From the NCBI RefSeq assembly GCF_019711635.1, contig NZ_JAIGNT010000002.1, forward strand, positions 124,001 through 188,000: a DNA stretch of 64,000 nucleotides. Direction: 5' to 3'. The DNA comes from Qipengyuania huizhouensis (GTDB lineage: Bacteria; Pseudomonadota; Alphaproteobacteria; Sphingomonadales; Sphingomonadaceae). This document shows positions 43,659-52,025 of this stretch, piece after piece. Below the pieces are notes generated by a model. That model saw only the letters and a program-made list of their open reading frames with translations. It made no database searches and was not told the origin of the DNA. The stretch's first letter is position 1; every line of letters begins with the position of its first letter. The position numbers and the translations under genes were made by a program.

Positions 43659-43869
43659 GCTTGTCGAACCCAACGGTGCATTCGGACCAAAATGGCGGTT
43701 GGCAAGGGGTCGCATAGCGGCTAGAGGCGCCACCAAACCGGAAATACCGGGGGCATTCGCGCACGCTTTTTCGGCGTCGGCCAACGGCATCATCCGGACA
43801 CAGGACCGCAACATATCCCGCCGCGCCCAACAGTGCGGCAGAGCTTAAGGCAGGCAAGGCAAAGCGCTG
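43659..43869 (+). promoter_or_regulatory. petABC promoter region
   Basis: The 211-base gap holds TTGGCA (43699-43704), 17 bases and TAGAGG (43722-43727), the best promoter candidate for petABC, with a leader of about 135 bases. The first bases continue a REP-like relic (TGAGCTTGTCGAA from 43656). No gene is seen. Confidence 0.45.
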
Positions 43870-44439
43870 ATGGCAGACACGACTGCAACCGCTAATCCCG
43901 CGACGGCGACCGCCCACGAAGGTGTGCGTCGCCGCGATTTTCTCGACATTGCAGCGGTCAGCGCTGCCGGCATCGGCGGTCTTGCGGTGGTTTACCCACT
44001 GGTGAGCCAGATGGCGCCGTCGAAGGACGTGCTCGCGGCGAGTTCTACAGAAGTCGACGTTTCTGCGATCGAGCCCGGCCAGGCCATCAAGGCGGTGTTT
44101 CGCAAGCAGCCGCTTTTCGTGAAGCGCCTGACGCCCGAAGAGATCGCTGCGGCCAACGCAACGCCGACCGCTTCACTGCGGGATCCCCAGAGCTTGGCTG
44201 AACGAACAAAGGAAGGCCACGCCGATATCCTCGTCACCATGGGTGTTTGCACCCACCTTGGCTGCGTGCCGCTGGGCGCTGCCGAAGGCGAAGTGAAGGG
44301 CGAATTCGGCGGGTATTTCTGCCCCTGCCACGGTTCGCATTACGATACTGCCGGCCGCATCCGCAAAGGCCCGGCGCCTACCAACCTCGAAGTGCCGGAA
44401 TACGAGTTCACCTCGGACACAGTGATCCAGGTCGGCTGA
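43870..44439 (+). CDS. petA: Cytochrome bc1 complex Rieske iron-sulfur subunit
   Basis: A 189-residue subunit of ubiquinol-cytochrome c reductase. A twin-arginine-type signal (RRRDFLDIAAVSAAG, residues 19-33) anchors it; the 2Fe-2S cluster ligands are in CTHLGC and CPCHGSHYD near residues 127-160. The petB gene follows 23 bases later. Confidence 0.97.
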   Translation: MADTTATANPATATAHEGVRRRDFLDIAAVSAAGIGGLAVVYPLVSQMAPSKDVLAASSTEVDVSAIEPGQAIKAVFRKQPLFVKRLTPEEIAAANATPTASLRDPQSLAERTKEGHADILVTMGVCTHLGCVPLGAAEGEVKGEFGGYFCPCHGSHYDTAGRIRKGPAPTNLEVPEYEFTSDTVIQVG

Positions 44440-44462
44440 GCTAGAAGACGAGAGACAGACAC

Positions 44463-45758
44463 ATGAGCTTTCCCTGGGCCCGCCAGTACGAACCGAAGAA
44501 TGCGGTCACGAAGTTCCTTGACGAGAAGCTGCCGCTTCCGCGCCTGGTCTATAATGCCGTTGGCGCCGGTTATCCGGTTCCGCGCAATCTGAGTTACTTC
44601 TGGAATTTCGGCGTTCTTGCCGGCTTCTTCCTCGTCGTGCAGATCGTCACCGGCGTGGTGCTGGCCATGCATTATGCGGCGAATGCGCAGGTCGCCTTCG
44701 CGACGACCGAACACATCATGCGCGACGTCAACTGGGGCTGGCTGATGCGCTATGCCCACGCCAACGGCGCAAGCTTCTTCTTCATCGTCGTCTACCTGCA
44801 CATCTTCCGTGGCTTGTTCTATTCGAGCTACAAGGCGCCGCGCGAAATGATCTGGCTGCTGGGGGTCGTCATCTTCCTGCTGATGATGGCCACCGCCTTC
44901 ATGGGTTACGTGCTGCCCTGGGGCCAGATGAGCTTCTGGGGTGCCAAGGTCATTACCGGCCTGTTCGGCGCAATTCCGCTGGTCGGCGAGCCGATCCAGG
45001 TCTGGCTGCTCGGCGGTTTCGCCCCCGACAACGCCGCGCTGAACCGCTTCTTCTCGCTACACTTCCTGCTGCCCTTCGTGATCGCAGGCGTGGTGATCCT
45101 GCACATCTGGGCGCTGCACATCCCGGGTTCTTCGAACCCCACGGGCGTCGAAGTGAAGAGCGAAAGCGACACGGTTCCCTTCCACCCGTATTACACAGCG
45201 AAGGACGGCTTCGGCCTAGGCATCGCTCTGTTGGCCTATTTCGCACTGGTCTTCTTCCTGCCCAATGCGCTCGGCCACCCAGACAACTATATCGAGGCGA
45301 ATCCGCTTTCGACCCCGGCGCACATCGTGCCCGAATGGTATTTCTGGCCGTTCTACGCGATCCTGCGCGCCTTCACGGTCGACTTCCTGTTCGTCCCCGC
45401 CAAGCTGATGGGCGTGATCGCCATGTTCGCGTCGATCCTGCTGTGGTTCTTCCTGCCCTGGCTCGACAAGTCGCCGGTACGTAGCGGTCACTACCGCCCG
45501 CTGTTCCGCAAGTTCTTCTGGTTCGGTCTGATCCCGGCGATGATCGTATTGTTCATCTGTGGCGGCGCGCCGGCTGAAGAACCCTATGTGATGCTCAGCC
45601 AGATCGCGACCGCTTATTACTTCCTCCACTTCCTGGTGATCCTTCCGATCATCTCGAACGTGGAGAAACCCGAACCGCTGCCCTATTCGATCACCGAAGC
45701 CGTTCTCGGCTCGGACAAGAAGGTCGTCAAAGGCGAAAATACGACGCCGGCCGTCTAA
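44463..45758 (+). CDS. petB: Cytochrome b of the bc1 complex
   Basis: A 431-residue eight-helix membrane protein carrying two hemes. It shows [22 protein letters not shown], the heme-ligand histidines in [19 protein letters not shown] and in [20 protein letters not shown], the quinol-site [14 protein letters not shown], and [14 protein letters not shown]. It lies between petA and petC in the usual order. ACGAGAGACAG precedes the start. Confidence 0.98.
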   Translation: MSFPWARQYEPKNAVTKFLDEKLPLPRLVYNAVGAGYPVPRNLSYFWNFGVLAGFFLVVQIVTGVVLAMHYAANAQVAFATTEHIMRDVNWGWLMRYAHANGASFFFIVVYLHIFRGLFYSSYKAPREMIWLLGVVIFLLMMATAFMGYVLPWGQMSFWGAKVITGLFGAIPLVGEPIQVWLLGGFAPDNAALNRFFSLHFLLPFVIAGVVILHIWALHIPGSSNPTGVEVKSESDTVPFHPYYTAKDGFGLGIALLAYFALVFFLPNALGHPDNYIEANPLSTPAHIVPEWYFWPFYAILRAFTVDFLFVPAKLMGVIAMFASILLWFFLPWLDKSPVRSGHYRPLFRKFFWFGLIPAMIVLFICGGAPAEEPYVMLSQIATAYYFLHFLVILPIISNVEKPEPLPYSITEAVLGSDKKVVKGENTTPAV

Positions 45759-45776
45759 GCGAGTAACGAGAGACCA

Positions 45777-46625
45777 ATGACCAAGCTTCTCAGCGTCCGC
45801 CTTGTCGCCATCCTCGTCGGCCTCGGTTTTGCCGTTGCCGCCCTGTGGGCTTTTGTGGTCGGTGCCTATAACGCCGCCACCGAAGAGGTTGCACCACACC
45901 TTCCTTACGAAGATCCCATGGACCTCTCCTGGTCCTTCGATGGCCCCTTCGGAAAGTGGGACCATGCGCAGCTTCAGCGGGGTCTCAAGGTTTATGACGA
46001 GGTCTGCTCGGCCTGCCACAGCCTGAAATTTGTCGCATTCCGCGACCTTGAACAGCTCGGCTATTCGGAAGGGCAGGTTAAGGCTTATGCTGCGGCCAAG
46101 CAGGTCCCCGGTATCGATCCGAACACCGGTGAAGCGACCATGCGTCCCGGACTGCCGACCGACTATTTCCCTTCGCCCTATCCCAATGCGGTGGCTGCTG
46201 CTGCGGCGAACAACAATGCAATCCCGCCGGATCTTTCCCTGATGACGAAAGCGCGTGGCAATGGCACCAACTATGTCGCTTCGTTGCTGATGGGCTATCA
46301 GGAACCGTCGGCAGAGCTGCTTGAGGAGCATCCCGAAGCGGCACCGGGGCCAGGTCTCTATCACAACCCCTATTTCCCCAACCTCAACCTCGCTATGGCT
46401 CCTCCCATAACCACGGCCGGTCAGGTGACCTATGATGACGGGACCGAAGCGACCATCGAGCAAATGTCCAAGGATGTGGCAGCATTCCTTACCTGGACTG
46501 CCGAGCCGACCATGGTGAAGCGCAAGCAGACCGGCTGGCCCGTGCTGATCTTCCTGCTCTTCGCGACCATCCTGGCATATATGTCGAAGAAACAGATCTG
46601 GGCGGCAGTAAAACCCAAGAAGTAA
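45777..46625 (+). CDS. petC: Cytochrome c1
   Basis: A 282-residue c-type cytochrome of the bc1 complex, with an N-terminal signal/anchor (about 6-27), the heme-binding CSACHS near residue 78, methionine-ligand region MAPPITTAGQV, and a C-terminal membrane anchor (VLIFLLFATILAYMSKKQIW). A good terminator follows 20 bases after the stop. Confidence 0.97.
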   Translation: MTKLLSVRLVAILVGLGFAVAALWAFVVGAYNAATEEVAPHLPYEDPMDLSWSFDGPFGKWDHAQLQRGLKVYDEVCSACHSLKFVAFRDLEQLGYSEGQVKAYAAAKQVPGIDPNTGEATMRPGLPTDYFPSPYPNAVAAAAANNNAIPPDLSLMTKARGNGTNYVASLLMGYQEPSAELLEEHPEAAPGPGLYHNPYFPNLNLAMAPPITTAGQVTYDDGTEATIEQMSKDVAAFLTWTAEPTMVKRKQTGWPVLIFLLFATILAYMSKKQIWAAVKPKK

Positions 46626-46645
46626 GCCGCTCTAATGACACACGG

Positions 46646-46679
46646 CGCCCCTCCATCCATGTGATGCGAGGGGCGTTTT
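46646..46679 (+). terminator. Terminator between petC and apt
   Basis: CGCCCCTC (46646-46653) and GAGGGGCG (46668-46675) form a perfect 8-bp stem followed by TTTT. It ends only about 20 bases before the apt start, so apt is either expressed by read-through or from a promoter inside petC. Confidence 0.85.
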
Positions 46680-46699
46680 CGTTTTGAAGGAGAGAGATT

Positions 46700-47236
46700 A
46701 TTTCCCCTCGCGAACTGAAATCGCTGGTCCGGACCATTCCCGATTTTCCGATCGAGGGCATCCAGTTCCGCGATATCACCACGTTGATCGGACATGGTGA
46801 AGGCTTCGCTGCCACAGTAGACTGGCTCGCTGAAAGAGTTCGCGGTAGCGCAGCTGAGGCGGTTGCCGGAATGGAGGCCCGGGGGTTCATCTTCGGCGCT
46901 GCGGTTTCCGCAAAACTCGCGCTGCCTTTCCTCCCCATTCGCAAATCCGGAAAGCTGCCATGCGACACGATCGGCGTCGACTACGCTCTCGAATATGGAT
47001 CCGACCGGCTCGAGATGGACCCAGCCTCGGTCGCGCCTGGGCAGAAGGTTGCGATGGTCGATGATTTGCTCGCCACGGGCGGAACTGCTTGCGCTACCGC
47101 CCGGCTGCTGCGCGAGGCGGGTGCGGTGGTCGAACATGCATTCTTCGTTATCGACCTGCCCGATCTGGGCGGGGCGAAAAGGCTCGGCGAATGCGGGGTA
47201 AGCGTCGCTGCAGTGATGGATTTCGCCGGCGATTGA
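46700..47236 (+). CDS. apt: Adenine phosphoribosyltransferase, apparent ATT start
   Basis: A 178-residue purine-salvage enzyme making AMP from adenine and PRPP. The PRPP motif VAMVDDLLATGGTACATA and MEARGFIFGAAV are clear. The conserved N-terminus SPRELKSLVRTIPDF is encoded from 46703, but no ATG, GTG, TTG or CTG lies between the upstream in-frame TGA (46685-46687) and this segment. ATT at 46700 lies seven bases after AAGGAG and gives the expected family length. Starting at TTG 46784 would delete 28 conserved residues. Either ATT is used (rare, known for infC) or the sequence has an error. Confidence 0.9.
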   Translation: MSPRELKSLVRTIPDFPIEGIQFRDITTLIGHGEGFAATVDWLAERVRGSAAEAVAGMEARGFIFGAAVSAKLALPFLPIRKSGKLPCDTIGVDYALEYGSDRLEMDPASVAPGQKVAMVDDLLATGGTACATARLLREAGAVVEHAFFVIDLPDLGGAKRLGECGVSVAAVMDFAGD

Positions 47237-47326
47237 GAAAAACCGCCAGTGCCCTTGGATAAAACCCGGTGGTAGGGCATTGGTGACTGGAACAGCCCGG
47301 CCTGGGGCAGTCATTCAACGAGGGGC

Positions 47327-49177
47327 ATGGAACAGACACTCGTCATAGCCTTGGTGGGCATCCTCGGTATCGGCGCGCAGTGGGTCGCCTGGCGTACCGG
47401 GCTTCCTGCCATCGTGCTTATGCTGATCGCCGGGTTCCTGGCGGGCCCGGTGCTGGGCGTTTTCGATCCCGAACACGCTTTTGGCGCCTTGCTCGAACCC
47501 ATGGTGGCCATTGGCGTCGCGCTCATCCTTTTCGAGGGCGGGCTGAGCCTCGATTTTCGGGAGTTGCGGCACACCGGCAGCGCGGTAGGGAGGCTGGCAA
47601 CGATCGGAGTAGTATTGGGTTGGCTCTTCGGCGCACTGGCCGGGATCTATATCGCTGGACTCGCTCCCGAGGTCGCCATCCTGTTCGGCGGGATCCTTGT
47701 GGTAACGGGCCCGACAGTGGTCATTCCGCTCTTGCGGCAAAGCTCGGTCAAATCACGCCCCGCTTCCATCCTGAAGTGGGAAGCGATCGTCAACGATCCC
47801 ACGGGCGCGCTCTGCGCCGTCATCGCCTATGAATACTTCCGCAAGGTAGCCGAACAGCCCGGCGCGACCCTGTTCGAAGTGGTCCCGCCATTGATTATCG
47901 CGGCGATTATCGCGGGCCTTATCGGCTATGTCGCCGCGCTAGCCATCGCATGGTCCTTCCCGAGGGGTGCGGTACCCGAATATCTCAAGGTGCCCGTCCT
48001 TCTCACTACGGTCATCGGCGTCTTCGTCATCTCCAACCTGATCGAACACGAAGCGGGTCTCGTGGCAGTGACCGTGATGGGCGTCGCGCTTGCCAATATG
48101 GATGTCACCAGCCTGCGATCCATTCACCCCTTCAAGGAGAACGTTGCGGTTCTATTGGTGTCGGGCATCTTCATCGTGCTTTCGGCATCGCTCAGCATCG
48201 AAGATATTCGCTACATAAACTGGCCCATCGGCCTGTTCCTTCTGGCGCTCCTTTTCGTGGTGCGTCCGGCGACCATTCTGCTCAGCCTCCTGGGGAGCAA
48301 CCTTCCCTGGAATGAGCGTCTCTTCCTCGCATGGATAGCTCCCCGTGGGATCGTTCTGGTCGCAATCTCCGGCCTGTTTGCCCTGCGCCTTTCGGATCTA
48401 GGCTATACTGACGGAAACCTGCTCATCGGGCTGAGTTTCGCTGTCGTGGTCGTAACTATCGTTGCCCACGGGTTCACGGTAGATTTCGTGGCCAAGCTGC
48501 TCAAGGTGAAGGGCACAACCCGCCCGGGTATGCTGATCGTCGGAAGCACGCCGTGGACCATCGCTCTGGCCGAACAGATGCGCGATATGAAAGCCCCAGT
48601 GATCGTCGTGGATGCCAGCTGGCAACGGCTTGCACTAGCGCGGCAGAAAGGCATTCCGTTCTATCACGGCGAAATCCTCAATGAGGCGACCGAGCATAAT
48701 CTCGAGTTGGCCCCTTACCAGAATCTCGTCGCCGCGACAGAGAACGAGGCGTATAACGCATTGGTCTGCAATGAATTCGCACATGAGATCGGCCGTGACC
48801 GCGTCTTCCAACTCGGCGAGTCGGCCGATGGTGACGATAAGCATGCGCTTCCAGCGAGCCTGCGGGGACGCGCCTTGTTCGAATCCGGCTTCGGCGTGGA
48901 AGACGTCAGCGAGCGCCAGCGGCAGGGCTGGGTTTTCCGCAAGACGCGATTGTCCGAAGAATTCGACTTCGAGAAAATGCAGGAGAAGCTTCCAGACGCC
49001 GCGAACATGCTTTTGCTGATACGCGACAACGGGACTATCCGTTTCTTTACCCACGCGGCGAAGCCCGAGCCGCGAGCAGGGGATACGATCTTGAGTTTTT
49101 CACCGCCACAAACGAAGACAGCTGAAGAAAAAGCGGCAAAAAAGGCGAGCAAGAAGCAGGGGGTGCAGCCCACATGA
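47327..49177 (+). CDS. Cation:proton antiporter with C-terminal RCK (TrkA-N) domain
   Basis: A 616-residue CPA1-type exchanger. About twelve membrane helices occupy residues 1-390 (FEGGLSLDFRELRHTG, GPTVVIPLLRQ, NDPTGALCAVIAYE; the last holds the ND pair typical of Na+/H+ or K+/H+ exchange). A nucleotide-binding RCK domain follows (about 395-510, starting PGMLIVGSTPWTIALAEQM), then a charged tail rich in Lys and Ala. The ATG of the next gene overlaps its stop by four bases. Ion specificity is unknown. Confidence 0.92.
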   Translation: MEQTLVIALVGILGIGAQWVAWRTGLPAIVLMLIAGFLAGPVLGVFDPEHAFGALLEPMVAIGVALILFEGGLSLDFRELRHTGSAVGRLATIGVVLGWLFGALAGIYIAGLAPEVAILFGGILVVTGPTVVIPLLRQSSVKSRPASILKWEAIVNDPTGALCAVIAYEYFRKVAEQPGATLFEVVPPLIIAAIIAGLIGYVAALAIAWSFPRGAVPEYLKVPVLLTTVIGVFVISNLIEHEAGLVAVTVMGVALANMDVTSLRSIHPFKENVAVLLVSGIFIVLSASLSIEDIRYINWPIGLFLLALLFVVRPATILLSLLGSNLPWNERLFLAWIAPRGIVLVAISGLFALRLSDLGYTDGNLLIGLSFAVVVVTIVAHGFTVDFVAKLLKVKGTTRPGMLIVGSTPWTIALAEQMRDMKAPVIVVDASWQRLALARQKGIPFYHGEILNEATEHNLELAPYQNLVAATENEAYNALVCNEFAHEIGRDRVFQLGESADGDDKHALPASLRGRALFESGFGVEDVSERQRQGWVFRKTRLSEEFDFEKMQEKLPDAANMLLLIRDNGTIRFFTHAAKPEPRAGDTILSFSPPQTKTAEEKAAKKASKKQGVQPT

Positions 49178-49818
49178 GGCGGGAATTGAAGAATTCCGTT
49201 ATTCTAGCAGCGGCTGCAAGCGCGCTGCTTGTTTCCGGTTGTAGAAATGCGGAAGAGGAACAGCCCGATCCTGCTCCGTCGCCAGATGACGGCCGCTCGA
49301 TTTTCCAGCAGGATCCGACCGAGTCTGGCGAATCCATGCTCCCCCCGCCGGTATTGCTGCCACTCGAGACGACATTGTCCTTTCCGGATGGCACACCCGA
49401 ATTGACCGAAGCGGTGCGCGCGGAACTGGCCACCATCGTCGAGTCCCCGCAAGTCGATGCGGGTGGTTCCATCGTGCTGCGTGGTCACTCGGATTCTGCC
49501 GGGAGCGATGAAATAAATCTCGAAACCTCGCGAGCACGAGCGGAGGCCGTTGGCGACTTTCTCGTGGAGAACGGGATCGCTGAGGAACGTATCAAGATCA
49601 TAGCATTCGGCGAACAGAACCCGATCGAGCCAAATGCCCTGCCAGACGGTTCCCCCAACGAAGAAGGGCGCGCGGCAAATCGTCGGGTTGAGGTGACGGT
49701 TGAAACCGGGCGCCAGGTGGACCGCGAACAAACGCTCATTGAGACACTGAGCGAGTCCGAGCAGGACGAAACGCAATCGTCACGAGCAAGTGACCGCGCT
49801 GGCCGCCAGGTGCGATGA
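49174..49818 (+). CDS. OmpA-family lipoprotein
   Basis: A 214-residue lipoprotein with lipobox LLVSGC (Cys24), a proline/acid-rich linker, and an OmpA peptidoglycan-binding domain (about 65-180) with IVLRGHSDSAGSDEINLETSRARAEAV-type sequence, IKIIAFGEQNPI and NRRVEVTVE. The tail is Glu/Gln/Arg-rich. It is translationally coupled to the antiporter gene, an uncommon pairing. Confidence 0.88.
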   Translation: MRRELKNSVILAAAASALLVSGCRNAEEEQPDPAPSPDDGRSIFQQDPTESGESMLPPPVLLPLETTLSFPDGTPELTEAVRAELATIVESPQVDAGGSIVLRGHSDSAGSDEINLETSRARAEAVGDFLVENGIAEERIKIIAFGEQNPIEPNALPDGSPNEEGRAANRRVEVTVETGRQVDREQTLIETLSESEQDETQSSRASDRAGRQVR

Positions 49819-49822
49819 CCGG

Positions 49823-49851
49823 TTGACGAATCTGGCGAAGGCGGGCATCTG
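49823..49851 (+). promoter_or_regulatory. Candidate tRNA-Gly promoter
   Basis: TTGACG (49823-49828), 17 bases and CATCTG (49846-49851). Transcription would start about eight bases before the tRNA. The -35 is good; the -10 is weak. Confidence 0.45.
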
Positions 49852-49865
49852 CCATCGCCCGGAGC

Positions 49866-49939
49866 GCGGGTATAGCATAGTGGTAATGCTCCAGCCTTCC
49901 AAGCTGGCTAGAGGGGTTCGATTCCCCTTACCCGCTCCA
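49866..49939 (+). tRNA. tRNA-Gly (TCC)
   Basis: A 74-base cloverleaf with encoded CCA. The acceptor stem GCGGGTA pairs with TACCCGC; the anticodon stem CCAGC/GCTGG holds loop CTTCCAA with anticodon TCC; the T-arm has GGGGTTCGATTCCCC. It reads glycine codons GGA and GGG. Confidence 0.97.
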
Positions 49940-49960
49940 TTCATCCTTCCTATCGATACC

Positions 49961-50812
49961 CTAACTAACCGGCATATTGTCGATCAGCCTTGTTCCTCCG
50001 ATCCGCGCCGCGACAAACAGTCTGGCATTGCCGTTATCTGTCTCAAGCTTTGCCAAGGTGTCGGCATCGCGGAGTTCGGCGTAGTCGACACTGTCGAAGC
50101 CGCTGGTTAGCAACACTTCCTGTAAATTGCCGAGCGATTGGTCAGCTTCACCTCCGCCGGCAAGCGCCGAAATGGCATCGCGCATGGCGCGGGGAAGGCT
50201 TGCCGCCTGCTCGCGCGCTTCGGGTGAAAGGTAGGTGTTGCGGCTGCTCATCGCGAGACCGTCCGTCTCTCGTACGATGGATACGCCGTGAATATTGTCG
50301 ACATGCGGTCGTGTAAGGTCGAGGTCGCGCGCCATGCGGCGGATAACCGCTAGCTGCTGCCAGTCCTTCTCGCCGAAGAAGGCCATATCGGGCATGACCT
50401 GATTGAACAGTTTACAAACGACTGTCGCCACACCGTCGAAATGGCCGGGGCGTTCGGCTCCGCACAACCCTTCGCTCACACCGGATACCGATATGTTGGT
50501 GGCGTAGTCCTCAGGATAGACCTGATCCGGTGCAGGCGCCCATAGCAGGGCTACGCCTTCTGCTTCGAGCAACTCGGAATCACGTTGCAGTTGGCGCGGA
50601 TAGGCATCGAGATCCTCACCTGCACCAAACTGGCGCGGGTTGACGAAAATGGAGGCGACAACGTGATCCGCTTGTTGCCGCGCGCGGCGAACCAGCGTGA
50701 GATGTCCCTCGTGAAGTGCGCCCATTGTGGGTACGAGGGCGATACTGCCGCCGTCCTGGCGCAGGACAGACAGCGAATTCCTCAACAATTCGAGCGTGCG
50801 AGCGGTTTGCAA
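49961..50812 (-). CDS. panC: Pantothenate synthetase
   Basis: A 283-residue enzyme that joins pantoate and beta-alanine for coenzyme A synthesis. The nucleotide-binding VPTMGALHEGHLTLVRRA is near residue 30, with SIFVNPRQFGAGEDLDAYPR, FNQVMPDMAFFGEKDWQQL and SSRNTYLSPEAR. It is divergent from mipZ (89-base gap), a neighbourhood I also recall from other alphaproteobacteria. Confidence 0.97.
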   Translation of the reverse strand: MQTARTLELLRNSLSVLRQDGGSIALVPTMGALHEGHLTLVRRARQQADHVVASIFVNPRQFGAGEDLDAYPRQLQRDSELLEAEGVALLWAPAPDQVYPEDYATNISVSGVSEGLCGAERPGHFDGVATVVCKLFNQVMPDMAFFGEKDWQQLAVIRRMARDLDLTRPHVDNIHGVSIVRETDGLAMSSRNTYLSPEAREQAASLPRAMRDAISALAGGGEADQSLGNLQEVLLTSGFDSVDYAELRDADTLAKLETDNGNARLFVAARIGGTRLIDNMPVS

Positions 50813-50901
50813 CCCCGAGTCCCCTCAGATATGGTTTCCTATCCGCTGCCCTAGCGAATTGAGGGCAGCCAGCACAACGACAAGAAGAGCCGGATACAGC
50901 C

Positions 50902-51720
50902 TTGCCCCACGCCGCCCCGCACTGGATCACCTTCGCCAATGAGAAAGGCGGAACGGGTAAGTCGACCACGGCCGTGCACGTGGCGATTGCACTTGCCTAT
51001 CGCGGTGCGAAAGTCGTCGGGTTCGATCTGGATCATAGGCAGCGGACGTTTGCCCGTTACATCGAAAATCGCGCGGAAACGACGCAGCGGCGCAAAATCG
51101 AACTTCCCACTATCGAGTGTCACACGATACCGCCGATCCCGGACGAAGAATTCGGCGAGATAGTGATGGAGCATGGGAGGCGTGCCGACTTCATCCTGAT
51201 CGATACACCGGGGCGAGACGATCCACTGGCTCGTTACGCTGCGACTCAAGCCGATACGCTGGTGACGCCGATGAATGACAGTTTTGTCGATTTCGACCTG
51301 ATCGGCCAGGTCGAAGGCGAGAGCTTCAAGGTGCGCAAGCTGTCCTTCTATGCCGAGCTGCTCTGGGAGGCTCGCATCAAGCGTAGCCGCAAGGGGATCG
51401 ATGAGGGCCGCCCCGAAATGGACTGGGTCGTAGTCCGCAACCGGACCGGCCACACCGAGGCGCGCAATCGCAGCCGTATAGAGCAGGCGCTATCCGAAAT
51501 GTCGAAACGTGTCGGTTTTCGCGTAGCCCATGGTCTGTCCGAGCGCGTCATTTACCGCGAACTCTTTCCTTCGGGACTGACGTTGCTCGACAAGGGCCAT
51601 CTCGGTGACCTGGGGACCAGCCACCTCGTCGCACGGCAGGAATTGCGACAGCTCATGGCCGCACTACGCCTGCCCGAGAAGAAGCGCGTGGAACAGCCAC
51701 TCGAAACGATCGACGCATGA
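50902..51720 (+). CDS. mipZ: Division-plane positioning ATPase MipZ
   Basis: A 272-residue ParA/MinD-type P-loop ATPase. The deviant Walker A is FANEKGGTGKSTTA (K20), followed by FDLDHRQRTFARYIENR, which matches MipZ rather than ParA, and by DFILIDTPGRDDPLARY (Walker B). In Caulobacter, MipZ forms a gradient from the chromosome poles and blocks FtsZ assembly there, placing the division site at mid-cell. The start is TTG at 50902. The next gene begins four bases before its stop. Confidence 0.93.
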   Translation: MPHAAPHWITFANEKGGTGKSTTAVHVAIALAYRGAKVVGFDLDHRQRTFARYIENRAETTQRRKIELPTIECHTIPPIPDEEFGEIVMEHGRRADFILIDTPGRDDPLARYAATQADTLVTPMNDSFVDFDLIGQVEGESFKVRKLSFYAELLWEARIKRSRKGIDEGRPEMDWVVVRNRTGHTEARNRSRIEQALSEMSKRVGFRVAHGLSERVIYRELFPSGLTLLDKGHLGDLGTSHLVARQELRQLMAALRLPEKKRVEQPLETIDA

Positions 51721-52025
51721 TCAAGGCCTTGATGCTCGTTATCGTCCTGTCGGTCCTGTTCCGATGGGCGCTCGGCAAGTGGCCCTGGGATTACCTGCGG
51801 TCCGCACCAACCCGCATCCAAGCGATCAGGCGTGCGCGCAAGCTGCTCAACGTATCGGAGCGTGCCGATCATAAGGAAATCCGCGAGGCACATCGCCGCA
51901 TGGCCGGGCTCGCACACCCCGACCGCGGGGGCGACAAGGCGCAAATGCAGGAACTCAATGCCGCGCGCGACCTTCTCTTGGATGAGTTACCTTACGACGT
52001 CCCGGAGTTACCCAATGAACCATGA
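51717..52025 (+). CDS. Membrane-anchored J-domain protein
   Basis: A 102-residue protein with an N-terminal membrane helix (residues 3-18) and a C-terminal J domain with HPD at 67-69 (GLAHPDRGGDK). The layout, one helix then a J domain at the very end, is like mitochondrial Pam18/Tim14 and not like DnaJ. It should recruit DnaK at the inner membrane. It overlaps mipZ by four bases and pgmG by eleven, so it is probably co-expressed with both. Confidence 0.88.
   Translation: MIKALMLVIVLSVLFRWALGKWPWDYLRSAPTRIQAIRRARKLLNVSERADHKEIREAHRRMAGLAHPDRGGDKAQMQELNAARDLLLDELPYDVPELPNEP

Noticed and set aside
46784..47236. apt starting at TTG 46784
   Set aside because: It would remove the conserved N-terminal 28 residues and has no good ribosome binding site, whereas AAGGAG stands before the ATT at 46700.
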